DNA of 64,000 nucleotides from Pohlia nutans (lineage: Eukaryota; Streptophyta; Bryopsida; Bryales; Mniaceae), in NCBI GenBank assembly GCA_022496805.1, contig CM040106.1, positions 682,001-746,000 of the forward strand. Direction: 5' to 3'. The notes beneath the pieces are model-generated. The model had not been told where the DNA came from and ran no database searches. It was given only the letters and a program-made list of their open reading frames with translations. Position 1 is the first letter of the stretch; each line of letters opens with the position of its first letter. Shown here in pieces: positions 1-10,749 of the stretch. The position numbers were made by a program, and so were the translations under genes.

Positions 1-135
1 ATTTGATCTTCATTGTGTCCATCTTCTATTGTTTCAACCTATATTTGGAATGGTTAGTGGTTCAATTTGGGTTGATTTTAGACTTTTTGAACTCTCATTA
101 TTTTGGAATTCTCTCATTTTAATGAATATTATGTT

Positions 136-905
136 ACACTTGCCTTTGCCCTCTTGTCACTCACGCTGCCCATTGCTTTTTTGTCACTCGCGCTGCCCTC
201 TCCATGCGTCACTCGCAGTAGCCCTCTGATGCGTCGAACTCGACACCCTCACACTGGCGCCCCTCGCTCTGTCACGCACTCGCGCCCTCGCACTAGCCCT
301 TTGATGCGTCGGACTCGACACCCTAACGCTGGCGATCCTCACTCTGTCACGCACTTGCGCCCTCGCACTGCTCCTTTGATGCGTCGGACTCGACACTTAC
401 TCACTCACTGCCCCATTGCCATCGCATTGTCACGCCTCAGTAATGCGTGGAACCTGACACTTGCCTTTGCCCTATTGTCACTCACGCTGCCCATTGATTT
501 CTTGTCACTCGCGCTGCCATCTCCACGAGTCACTCGCACTAGCCCTCTGATGCATCGGACCCGACACCCTCACGCTGGCGTCCTTCACTCTGTCATGCAC
601 TCGCGCCCTTGCACTGGCCCTTTGATGCGTCGGACTCGACACCCTCACTCTAGCGCCCCTCACTCTGTCACGCACTTGCCCCATTACACTGCCCTGAGGA
701 TGCGTCGGACCCGACACCCTCACGTTGGCGCCCCTCACTCTATCACGCACTCGCACCATCACACTGCCCTGAGGATGCCTCGGACCCGACACCCCTCACC
801 ATGGTCCTGGCCCTCTCGTGACTCTGGCCCTTGCACTCTCGACACGCCCTGCCGTCCTTGCCACGCCCTACCGCCCTCGCTACGCCCCTCTGATGCGTCG
901 GACTT
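136..905. repeat. 75-bp minisatellite with ~321-bp higher-order repeat
   Basis: A GATGCGTCGGACTCGACAC core recurs at about 228, 303, 378, 549, 624, 699, 774 and 892, mostly at exact 75-bp spacing. The 5' lead-in (ACACTTGCCTTTGCCC...) near 136 reappears near 457, giving a higher-order period of about 321 bp. The long open frame across 103-1074 translates the repeat (MRRTRHPHTG-type units) and has no independent support as a gene. Bases 1040-1125 add a small run of TTTGAGACATAGCAA-like copies. The array is much richer in G+C than the DNA after it. Confidence 0.9.
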
Positions 906-1212
906 GACACCATGGCTGTCGACCTTGCCATGCCCCGTTGCCGTGGCGTCGTCATCGGCCCTCACACTCTTGCTCACTCGCTCAGTCACAACACTTCTCA
1001 CCCACGCACACTTGCGCACTCACAGCATTACCATAACTTGTACACTTCAAAGTACTCACCGAAGAGATATTTGAGACATAGCAATTTGAGACATTTTCAC
1101 TTTGAGACATAGCAATTTGAAACATACCTATTGAGAGTCCAATCATCCAATTATCAAAGTATCAAAGCGTCCAAGCAATTGTCCAAACAACCACGACACT
1201 TGCCACACTCAC

Positions 1213-2977
1213 CTACTCTAGGAAGCCAGGGCTGTGTGCTGGATTTGCAACTGATTGGATTTTTGCAAAAATAGTGTAGAACTCCTCTTTCTTTTTGGAG
1301 ATGGCCTTGTCAACATATACTTGGAGGCCAAAGTCACTTTGAATGCTCTCCTCCACCTCTTCCCAGTACAATTACCCAGCCTTGTTAGCAACCTGGACAA
1401 TTTCATCTTGTAGAATCATTCCAATTGTCAAAACTCAACCTGACTTGCATGTAGTACGTCAAACTAGAAAGTCCAATAGAAATAAGAAATTGAAAAAATA
1501 ATGAATTAAGCTGAAGATGAAGTTCACCATCAAATCTCGTGTAAGTGGGTACCAAGTCTTCACTGATTTCGTTTGGCACGCTTTGAATTGCTCTGCTGTA
1601 AGCATGGGCTTATAATACTCTAAGTCATATGACCCATACTTCTGGATTTGGTAAAGAATGTGTACCAAACTAGTCTTCACGTGAGCGGTTTGGTTAGAGC
1701 TGCAAAAGAACAACATCAAGTGAGGTCAATCCAGATTTTAATAGTCAAGAAATTCAAGCAACTTACAATAGCTATCTATGGGGTCTTGTTTCCTACAATT
1801 TTATGTTGTGCATGGCACTCAGAATGTCTCTACTGCCTCCGGCGGTATCAAGCACAACACACTCAGGATTTCCGTTCTTTGTGTACCATTGCTGATCATC
1901 GCCATAAAGAGTCTCAATCACCTCCTTCCATGCCAGAAGTCTATGGTTCCCATCATACACAAAGAACATTGAGCCTCTCAAGCATTGGAGGTCAGGATCA
2001 GGTTGAAGCCTCTGTTCAAATGCTTTGTTCTCTAGAACCCAGCATGGGTTCCATTCATCCATATCTTCCTGACTTACCAGCCGATTCTCGCCGTGGTCAT
2101 TGGTAATAGAAACATACATGGCAGCTGAATTTGGCTTGTAGCTATAGCGAAAAGCGCCCATCAGCTTCACTACATCACAACAAAGTGTTGGTCTTACCAT
2201 TGGCATGTGAATCATTCGACAAAGTGGGATTTTGAGAACGGCCTTATAGTATGGTTTTTTCCTCATTTTTTCTATGAGCTCGTACAAGTCTCCGTGAATA
2301 AGCCGAGCGTGCACGTTATCCCCTGCCTTTGTGAGGCCTATAAATTGTCTACGGGCTCGTTCCAAAGGGGACATTGACTCTAAACCACTAGTAACTCCAT
2401 CACCTTGATTCTCGATAATAGAACTCTCGGTGACAACTTCACTTATCCCTTCAACACTCGCGACTGCCAATACATCGTTCGAGGGTGCACCGTCACCAGC
2501 TACTATACCGCCACCATCATGAGCTTGCGAGCGGCTCCCAGTAGGCGATGCAGAACTAACTCCATCACGAGCTCGAGGACTACCTCGATCACAAGTTTCA
2601 GAGCGGCCTCCGTCACAATCTCCAGGGCCGCCATTTCCATCCTCTAACTCAGAGTCCCCACTCTCACAGGACTGGGAGTCTAAAACAATCTGGCTTCTTT
2701 CATTGACATGCGCTACGTCTCCAGCAACATTTGGCGTTGCTTGCACTACGTCCATGTCCATCGCGTCCTCGACACTAGTCCCTTGGATTTGGGAGCCCCC
2801 AACAGTGGTGCTGGATGTGGAAATTCTAGTTTCCTTCCTCATATCTGCAACTTGGAATGACGTAGTATGACCAATCACATAGTATGACCCCATGCACACT
2901 TCATCACTCGATTTTCCAGCTGTGTAGGGCACCTGCGATATGAGAATAAAGAGTGCGACTACCTCAGACGTGAACAT
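1213..2977 (-). pseudogene. ParB/sulfiredoxin-like domain gene, repeat-borne, probably decayed
   Basis: A 394-codon frame runs from 2977 to 1793 on the minus strand. Its N-terminal half is low-complexity, acidic and Gly/Ser/Asp-rich. The C-terminal half is globular and contains FVYDGNHRLLAWKEVIE, whose DGNHR core resembles the GxxR (DGxHR) motif of the ParB/Srx fold. Two further exons fit: about 1697-1528, with a TTTTGCAG acceptor and GTGAAC donor, encoding a segment that includes YKPMLTAEQFKACQTK; and about 1407-1213, encoding WEEVEESIQSDFGLQVYVDK and ending GFLE-stop. Exon 3 has an in-frame TAA just before WEEV, so this copy is probably broken. It lies head-to-head with the transposase at 3010, with only about 30 bp between, too little for ordinary promoters. 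A related motif occurs near 41,650. Function unknown; nuclease-type activity is not implied. Confidence 0.55.
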
Positions 2978-3009
2978 CGCATCTATGAAGTGAACGAGAC
3001 TGAGTTTGA

Positions 3010-4036
3010 TGGATGCACACTGCGTTTGTTGTGGGCCAGGGTCCTCCTAGAGGCTCGACCGTGGTGTGCAAGGTGTGTAATGAACTGCCCTCCTGTCTTG
3101 CCACTTGTGGAGCAAAGATCTACTATGTGTCCGGCAAGCGTAACAGAACTCGTGTTTGCTTCTACCTTGGATCTCACAAGCATCCTGTTAAGGTTGGTGA
3201 CTATAGGGACACCAAAGTCAAAATCAGCAGTCTAATTGGAGATCAGGTTGAGAAGACTCCGCAAGCAACAAAGAGTGCAGTGGAATTAGAGGCAAGCAAG
3301 ACTCTCATCAGAGGCTACTTGTTGAGGTCCGAGGACGATCCGCCCAAGACATTGAGCTTTGAGGAACTAGTTCCGGTGCTGGATCGATGCAAAGACATGG
3401 CTTCACCAAATATTCGAAATAAGGTTGTCACCTTCAGGTACTTGAGGAGGTACGGTGTCATGGACAACATCACAAGGTTGCGAGGCCTTAGCAGTTGGGC
3501 TTTTGTTCAAATGAACATGTTCCCTGGCCAAGGTTCCGAGCTAGACAAGGTGTACGTCTTCAAGATGTCTGAAATAAGCCCTGGCAGTGGGTGGACCTAG
3601 TGAAGCGGATGCAACCCAATGGTGATCTTGAGAACGCTTGGTTGATGTTTGATCATGTGAAACGAGTCAAGCAGTGGACAACGATGGCTTGCTATGTCTA
3701 TGACTCCACTTATTTCCGTGTCATGACTATTGCTTACTGCGACATGCAGTCGGAGGACATTGATGCCCAAATGGTCTTCTGGAAGAATCTCAACACCGTG
3801 ATGAAGCAACACGGTGATGACATGCCATACTTCAAAGGCTTCATGGCAGACAATGCCCAGGCCAACTGGAATGCTGTCCGCGTTGTCTATGGGTCCGGCA
3901 ACAAGGAGGAACATATAGACGACCGTCAGAGGACTTGTCAATTTCACTAGACCCAGTCCATGGTGAAGCATACTGAGAAATACATCGCTTAAGATCTGTG
4001 GGACCAACACAAGCAGATGTGTCACCAATACAGGAA
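3010..4036 (+). pseudogene. MULE-like transposase, frameshifted and with stops
   Basis: The frame from 3013 to 3600 has Cys/His-rich sequence (VVCKVCNELPSCLATCG, then CFYLGSHKHPVKVGDYRD) that looks like a FLYWCH/WRKY-GCM1-type DNA-binding module. After a one-base shift near 3580 the protein continues at 3591-3950 with VYDSTYFRVMTIAYCDMQSE and YFKGFMADNAQANWNAVRV, the D...D segment expected of MULE/FAR1-type DDE transposases. At about 3949 a stop replaces the Trp expected in CQFH-W-TQS, and another stop follows KYIA near 3990. The 34-bp sequence ending at 4071 could be its right terminal inverted repeat. No left terminus was found. The shift and stops make activity unlikely. Confidence 0.7.
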
Positions 4037-4037
4037 G

Positions 4038-4071
4038 GCTCAAACAATGCACCAAACAAACACCTCCACAG
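4038..4071. repeat. 34-bp terminal-repeat-like sequence (copy 1)
   Basis: This sequence ends ...AAACAAACACCTCCACAG and is an exact reverse complement of 22294-22327. In both places it is followed by TAAACGTGAA and TTTTTTACGAACCAGGC. It is therefore inverted relative to the same neighbour. The motif read as GGAGGTGTTTGTTTGGTGCA looks like the end of a plant DNA transposon. Confidence 0.75.
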
Positions 4072-5377
4072 TCCATTTAAACGTGAACATTTTTTACGAA
4101 CCAGGCCGTAATAATATACTTTGAATAACCCTTGTGCAAAAAGAAACCAGTGGTCACCGGTGATAGTTCTAAGAAAGTACACGTGTCATGATGCGGTTTT
4201 AGGGTACTGTAGCATTGTTTGTAGGGATACAAGCTAGTATTTCTGAACTTGTACAGCGCTACGTACATTATTGGTATCTCTGAACCCTATACATGGAGTT
4301 GAGCAAGGTTCAGAGAGAAAGAGAGAGAGAGAAGTCATAGACTTTACACCCCAATACAGGGCGTTTTCTATCATGTCAAGATACAAGACATATCATATTT
4401 AGAACGTAAACTTGTCAAGGTTGCATACTTATCAAAGCCATGCCAAAAAGAAATAGTGGTATCAATATATGTAAATAGGCAGTGACTTGTGCAGATTAGA
4501 AGAACAAAAAGCAGTGCAGGGTTTGCATTTTGATTCTTGCATGTTATTCAGAACATATACAAAGTCGAAACCCTGAAACATATACTTAATCGGGAGTGAA
4601 AGAGGGATACATGAAACTACCCTACAGTCCACCGACCATGCAACAACTCGACGTATACTCAGCCCAATAAAAGCAGAAAGAACGGAACGATCAGAAGCGA
4701 TCAGCAATAAGCCAGTCGCAACAAACTTAAAGAAAAAGCAGATAGCCTTGAGATATGGCAAATCAACATGCCTTAATTATATTCGAAATAACTGACATCC
4801 TATATTGTATAAGGGTTTGATCGATCCTTATACCAATAGTGTTGAATCTTGCTCGAAAATCAAGAGATGAAATGGCAAGAAACTTATAGAGTGTAGAAGG
4901 AAGGGTTCAAGATACATGGAGTGTTGAAGTAGTAAAATTATGCTCTAATCTTGAGAAAGCAAGCCTCACATGTGCCTATGCTCACCACAAACAAGAATGA
5001 GTGTTAGTTGGACGTGCAACATGTGTCTTTAGCTTGCTCACACTTTGATATCAGAGGCCTAAGATTAAAGCAAATCTACTACTTACAACCTCATCATGTT
5101 TGCAAAACTGTTCCAGCTACAATACTATGAGAGCACCACAGTCACTTGCGAGCTTCAAGAAAAACAAGAAACTCAAGAACCGCAAGAACAGCCGACACAT
5201 AAAATTATCATTGATGAGTGAAACCCCAGCAAGCAATCAATCGAGTCTAGAGGCAGAACCTAGGATATGTCGGAATCCATCGAAGCAGCAGACTGACAAC
5301 CGAGAACCTTGCACGTCACAGCGCCGGGCCTATCGCGTGGGCACGGAGCTTGCAGACACATCATATCGACAAGCAAA
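4072..5377. other. No gene recognised; left flank of CACTA element 1
   Basis: Contains a GA-rich simple stretch near 4312-4335 and scattered short frames with no recognisable domain. Between about 5095 and 5377 the DNA looks formerly coding, with Gln/Glu-rich reading such as LQEKQETQEPQEQ, possibly the edge of a retrotransposon polyprotein. That reading is interrupted by a stop and then by the CACTA insertion at 5378, and may continue at 7977. Confidence 0.5.
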
Positions 5378-5955
5378 CACTACTGGAAAATCATGACCAA
5401 ATCAACAAAAAATCAACAGATCTGTGTTGTTTGGGGCACTGCAATGACCAAATCAACAAATTTTTAAACTTTTAGTAAAAATAAAAAATTTGCTGCCTAC
5501 TTTCTGTTGATTTGAATAGTACAACGACCAAATCAACAGTTTGTTGCCTACTTTTTGTTGATTTTGATAGTGCAATGACCAAATCAACAAAATTTTGGAG
5601 AACGTAAAATCTTTTTTGGAATCTTTTTGGAATATTTTGGGAATATTTTGGAATCTATCAAAATATTATAGAATCTATTGGAATATTATTGAATCTTTTG
5701 CAATTTATGAACTCGATTTTTTAAAAGGTGATTTTTTTTACTTTTAAACAATTTCTGGCATCTATGACAAATAGATCCAATTGGTTTTAAATTCTTTTAT
5801 ACAAACTCTTAATGAGATCGTGAACATAATCCCCAAGGTTGAAAGGCATCAAAGCACACAATCATGACTTTCAAAACACTTAAAACATTTAAAACACCCT
5901 TATTTGGGAAAAATTTAAACACCATGGTTGAAATTTTATGTATTCTGAATTTTTT

Positions 5956-6055
5956 TTAACCCCTAAATTAAATGACTGAGCGACCATTTTCTGATCGCGG
6001 CCCAACCAACAGTAACTATCCATGGGCAGAAACTAACATTTTCCAAGTTTTTATT
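5956..6055. repeat. Left end of a TTAA / CCCCTAAA element
   Basis: TTAA at 5956-5959 is followed by CCCCTAAATTAAATGACTG and CGACCATTTTCTGATCG. The next ~95 bp resembles the sequence after the TTAA at 6734, so both are left ends of one family. A matching right end for this copy was not found; it may share the right end at 7204. Confidence 0.6.
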
Positions 6056-6154
6056 ATTTAAGGGTATTGTACATAACTATTGGGATCATATTTACCTCAA
6101 AGTTTCAATATTCTAAGAATGGGTTGCTGCATTCCCATGTTGGGCATGCTCAAA

Positions 6155-6272
6155 TACTAGTAGAAAAGGTGGCATTGCCGAGGGAGATGCCCACGTAAGC
6201 AATGCTCAATTCCACGCATGCACAGTGATTTCACCTGGGCATGTCCCAGGGGCGCCACCTTTTCTACTAGTG
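6155..6272. mobile_element. 118-bp MITE with ~18-bp inverted repeats
   Basis: Ends ACTAGTAGAAAAGGTGGC and GCCACCTTTTCTACTAGT are perfect inverted repeats; the outermost base differs (T at left, C at right by complement). The interior is short and itself GC-rich. Flanks are AAA on the left and TAA on the right, so the target duplication is uncertain. The terminus CACTAGTAG suggests a derivative of the CACTA family that surrounds it. Confidence 0.75.
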
Positions 6273-6733
6273 TAAGTGCTTGCCATTTCAAATTTTGAAG
6301 TCTAGCATATGACAAGATACCAAAGTCATTCTCTTTTCACATAGATAACTTAAAATTCACTGAGTTTGTTTTGTAATCATTTAGTACTAGAATAAGTGTT
6401 TTATGTAATTGGATTATATAACTGCAATTTTGCAAACTTTCATCATCTCTGACAAACAATAAGAATATACAAGTAGGCTGATATTCTCTAAATTAAAGCT
6501 GTTGAGGGTGAATTTTGACACACTTTGGCTGCTAACAGACTTTTAGCTCCATCAGAAACAATCACACGGACGTCCAAACAAATAAATCCACTTGAATGGA
6601 ACAACAATTAGTCATCTGTGAACCTTAAGTTTTTTTTCTTTCTTCTCTGAATCTCTATGCTAGAAGCTTGGAATCCTCTTTTTGTTTCTACACAGTAATC
6701 CATTTTTTTGAAACATTCAATCAATTGAACTCA

Positions 6734-7204
6734 TTAACCCCTAAGTGACCAATCGACCATTTTCTAATCGCACCCCAGATAGCCATAATTAGGAAATGAC
6801 ATTTTCAAGTTTTAATATCTTGTCGAAATTGGGGGAAGAGATCGTGCTCTAGTGTTGTTTGATGTTATAAAACTTACTACATCGGGAAACTAATGACATT
6901 CTCTCCTTTGAAGATTTTGCTTTTAAATTTTTAGAATAGAATGTTTAGTTTTAACCAATCATACCAAATTTCATACTCTAAATGTAGAATTAGTAATTTT
7001 GGTGAATTTTGAATAGCAAAAGCATCTAAATTCATTAAATGAGTATTTAATACTAGCTCTTTTTGGAAGTTTGACCATACAGATAATTACTAAACGTCAT
7101 GCTTCTTATTTTCTTTTTTGAACCAAACTTCATCAAAGTTGCATAAGTAACATCCTATAACACATCTAGGTTTTCCCTTACCCCCTCTGTCATTTAAGGG
7201 TTAA
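6734..7204. mobile_element. Short TTAA-flanked element (piggyBac-like MITE?)
   Basis: TTAA at 6734-6737 precedes CCCCTAAGTGACC; TTTAAGGG precedes TTAA at 7201-7204. The termini form short inverted repeats (CCCCTAA / TTAAGGG) inside TTAA flanks. The same layout occurs at 22969-23897, 23894-24628 and 51197-52643. No protein is encoded. TTAA target duplication with CCC-starting termini is the piggyBac hallmark, but TTAA could instead be part of the terminal repeat. Confidence 0.55.
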
Positions 7205-7650
7205 CTTATTCATTCACAATTTTTTTTTTTTAAATGCAAACTTTATAGGCCATTTTGTCATAGTAAAACAACTTTTTTCAAAAATATTTGAACCAAGAAA
7301 AGTTGGGAAATCAAATTAAGTTTCATCTCCAAAAATCTGTTTGTGATTTTGAGCCTCCATTGAAAAGTTATAGACAAAATTCAGAGTGGGGTAGCAAGGA
7401 ATATTTTTATTGATATTTTCAAACACCCTCTTTGATTTTTGTCTATAACATTTGACTAGAGGCTTCAAATCACAAACGGATTTTTGGAGGTGAAACTTAA
7501 CTTGATTTCCCAACTTTTCTTAGTCCAAGGGTTTTTGAAAAATGTTAATTTACTATGTCAAAATGGCCGCCAAAGTCTGCTGAATTCCAAAACATCAAAT
7601 TGTAAGTGTTTATGTAAGAAAAAAATAACTCTATGTTCATCAAATTGTAA

Positions 7651-7815
7651 GTATGGTAGGTTGGTTAGAGTGTTGAGTGTTAAACGTAAGGTCACGAGTT
7701 CGAACCTCGTTGTCAACGGAGTTAGTGATATGGGGCTGCCCTACAAATCCGGGCAGTAAAAAACTTTTACTGTCCAAAAATTCCGAGCAACAAAATAAGG
7801 TTTTTTTTTTTTTTC
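7651..7815 (+). mobile_element. tRNA-derived SINE
   Basis: A box A-like TTGGTTAGAGTG (about 7661-7672) and box B-like AGTTCGAACCT (7697-7707) are spaced as in a tRNA-type pol III promoter. An unrelated tail follows, ending in a T run at about 7801-7814. The tRNA fold is incomplete because the acceptor arms do not pair, so this is a SINE and not a tRNA gene. Confidence 0.65.
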
Positions 7816-7816
7816 A

Positions 7817-7818
<2 letters not shown>

Positions 7819-7847
<29 letters not shown>
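7819..7847. repeat. (ATT)n microsatellite
   Basis: About ten perfect ATT units directly after the SINE poly-T tail. Confidence 0.95.
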
Positions 7848-7976
7848 CTTGTGACCAAATCAATAGCTAAAATCAACAAAACTGTGTTACATTGTGTCCA
7901 GGTCAACGCGTCCAAAACAACAGCCAAGATCAACGCTCTCTTGTTGATTCGGACACAGAGTTTCCTACTAGTGAAA

Positions 7977-8221
7977 ATGACAAGAAGCTCCTGTCAATGC
8001 AGACGTATAGGAGCCTGTGCCTCAAGGCGGGAGTACCGAGGTACCAGCGTGGCACGTCATGGTTAACAGGTCCTTGATATTCGTGAAGGGCCATGTCTTT
8101 CATACACGTGAAAGGCCGGTTGCAGTAAGTCTTGTTATACCCGGGTAGAGGGCCGGGTACTCAAGGCATTGCAGGGTCTTGCATACTATACATGCATGAT
8201 ATTGCTTGTGCATGTACAGAT
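7977..8221. other. Host DNA between the two CACTA elements
   Basis: These ~245 bp separate the two CACTA insertions and presumably continue the sequence left of 5378. The remainder includes paired motifs such as GTGAAGGGCCATG / GTGAAAGGCCGG and ACCCGGGTAGAGGGCCGGGTA. No gene is recognised. Confidence 0.5.
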
Positions 8222-10450
8222 CACTACTAGAGAGTGCGTCAAAACCAAGACAAAACCAAGACACATCTCTTGGAACCAATAGGGAATGGGTTTAACGTAG
8301 CAAAGCCGAATTCACTGCACGGAACCAACAAGGTTTCTCTTGGAACCAACAAGTTTTCTTGAAAACCAACACATTTATGTTGGTTTGTGCACTGTAAGTG
8401 CCTTTTTTCACAGGTTTTTGTTGGTTTGTGCATAGTAAGTGCGTTTTTTCACTAAATTCTATTAGTTCGTGTACATAGTGTTTTTTGCAATAGAACTGTC
8501 CTTTTTGCGCAAAATAAAAAGTACATAATATGTAACACATTTGTCATTATTGCGTCATTAATACTTTTAATAATTATGGAAAATATTAAAATATATTTAA
8601 AATAGAATATATTTAAAATCTTTGGAATCTTTGGCCAACTTTTCAAAATATTTATACCAGTTTGAGAATATTCATGGAATCTTTTGAATTTTAGGCATAG
8701 TTTGGAATCTTTCTATAATATTTTGGAATCTTTTAGAATCTTTTTATATGTGATACCTTTGAATGATAGGAGCTAAAGAAAAAGAATTCCCATTACCATA
8801 TCTTCAATGAAACATATCAATTAAGGCGTTACCAAATTGATGTTATTACAATGTGTAATCGTAACAAATCAATGATTATTCATATTTGGATCCAAATTCA
8901 TTTATTTGAATTTGAAAAATCTCATATCACAAGCTTTGACATTGTTTTATAGAATCATAAAGCCCCTTATATCAAATTACTTCAAATAGATGCTAAAATA
9001 TTATGAATGTCCAAAACACCCTAAAATTTGAACATAATATAGTAGTAATATATATGTTAAGAACATAAACAAAAAATATTATAATACTTATTTTCAAATA
9101 TTCTAGAATAAAAAAAATTAGGATGAAATCCTAGGAGTATTAACTTCTAAATACTCAAGGGGATAAAAGCTAGACAAAACTTAGATGCGTTATAAACTGT
9201 TATTTGATGAAGTTTTGTGCAACTTTGATAAATTTTTATGCAACTGTGATGAATTTTCGTACAAAGGAAAAATTAAGAAGCATGATGTTTAGTAATGCAT
9301 GATCGGCACTGTCAAACTTTCAAAAAAAAATTAGATGATTACTTCATGAACTTAAAAGCACTAATCGTTGAATATTCACAAAAGTTATAATTTTTATGTC
9401 TCGTTTCATGTTGCAATAATTCATCAAAAAATTTCTAAGATGTTAATTCAAAATAGTTCAAAAGTGCTCTTATAAAAAGGAAATAGTAAATTAAGTAACC
9501 AAAAAGATCTCCAAAATCACTACACTTATAGTTTTACATTTCAACTCATCTCAACCAATTTCTTTCACAACTTGTCAATATCTTATTTGTAATCAAACTA
9601 TAAAAGAATTTTGAATCTTACTTTTCAAATTTTATACAAAATATTAGTGATTGCAATGATAGATTTAACTAAATGGATAGAATTTAAAATTCATAATATA
9701 CAACTTTTATTCACACATCAAGTTCAAAATATCCCTCTTAGTTTCATTTTATAATGCATCTTTACAATTCTTGAAATATGAAGAGGGTTGTGGGCATTTA
9801 AAGATTAAATTGGAATCCAACCCAAAAATCGTTTCATACATGAAATATCAAAAATTTGAACATTTTTGCAAAATAGTAAAAAACTTATACAAGAAAAGTG
9901 ATATTTGGCCGAACCTCCTTCTAGTAAAATGCTTCTCAGAAATTCATAACATCTTGGATTTGACTGAAATTTTTACCACAAAAACAAGACTTCAAGACGC
10001 AACTTTTGCAACAATTTTTATTAAAAACGGACACCAGATGAAGGAGAAATAAGCCGCCAAAGTTCACTGCTTTTTTTTCTTGTGACGGAATCAAGACTAA
10101 TAGGTAACAATATTCAAGAATTAGCATGAAGCCTCGCCCATAGTGCGTTGGTGGGAGGCTGGTGTTAGAAGGCACAAGGTAGCGGGTTCGATACCGTAGG
10201 GCGGCACTTCGGGAGTCTAATCCAGGCTGGGAATTAAATGGTCCAGTAGGAAAATACTGCAGACAGGGCTTCCTGGACAGCTTTTAAAATTTTGGGGCAG
10301 ATCATATATATTTTGGACATTGAAGCAACACCGAACCAAGATATATTCTCTCGATTGTGATCCGCAATCAACTGTTCCTAACCCGCACACGAAACCAACA
10401 GAATTTATGTTGGTTTTCTCTTACACCGGAACCCCATTTCTCTAGTAGTG
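8222..10450. mobile_element. Non-autonomous CACTA element 2
   Basis: Left end CACTACTAGAGAG and right end TTTCTCTAGTAGTG are inverted. The 3-bp target duplication GAT lies at 8219-8221 and 10451-10453. Subterminal repeats of AACCAACA / TGTTGGTTTG lie in the first 240 bp and again near 10400-10425. The 2,229-bp interior is AT-rich with no transposase frame and contains a second tRNA-like SINE near its right end. Confidence 0.9.
10150..10290 (+). mobile_element. tRNA-derived SINE, second type
   Basis: A box A-like TTGGTGGGAGGCTGG (about 10148-10162) and box B GGGTTCGATACC (10184-10195) lie in order, followed by a tail ending GACAGCTTTT. Its tail differs from the SINE at 7651, so it is probably another family. 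Boundaries are approximate. Confidence 0.5.
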
Positions 10451-10749
10451 GATGCTTATGATCCCTGTATAAGGATACAATAGCATCAGTGTATATATGT
10501 ACCCGTGTAAGGGTATGTATTACCAATTCCCATAGCCCACACATATCCCAAGATGGACTAACTATTTAAGCGAAATATATACAAATATATACTTCTTTTG
10601 TATTAAAGGTAGTATTGCACCGAGACATTTTGTGAAAAGTCAATCAATAGATATTTTATTAAAATTACACCTCTGATCATGGTAGTGTTTCACTAAGACG
10701 AGAGAGAGAGAAAGTGAGAGAGGAAAATTGTGCAAAGAAAGAGGGAGTG
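10451..10749. other. No gene recognised
   Basis: AT-rich DNA between CACTA element 2 and the copia fragment. It ends in a GA-rich run (about 10700-10760). Confidence 0.6.

Larger units (their letters stand above)
5378..7973. mobile_element. Non-autonomous CACTA (En/Spm-type) element 1
   Basis: The left end reads CACTACTGGAAAA and the right end TTTCCTACTAGTG, the inverted CACTA terminus. A 3-bp target duplication AAA lies at 5375-5377 and 7974-7976, as expected for CACTA elements. Subterminal copies of GACCAAATCAACA and its complement crowd the left 230 bp (5395-5595) and recur at the right end, typical of transposase-binding subterminal repeats. No transposase frame is present in its 2,596 bp. 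Nested inside are TTAA-flanked sequence, a 118-bp MITE, a tRNA-derived SINE and an ATT microsatellite. Confidence 0.9.

Noticed and set aside
103..1074. 323-codon open frame at the left end
   Set aside because: It is a translation of the 75-bp minisatellite; long frames exist on both strands because the period is a multiple of three.
4462..4761. 99-codon minus frame
   Set aside because: No motif, no splice context, random-looking composition.
7651..7725. Possible tRNA gene
   Set aside because: Box A and box B are present but acceptor stems do not pair and a SINE-like tail with poly-T follows.
10150..10230. Possible second tRNA gene
   Set aside because: Same reasons: promoter boxes without a full cloverleaf and with a long unrelated tail.
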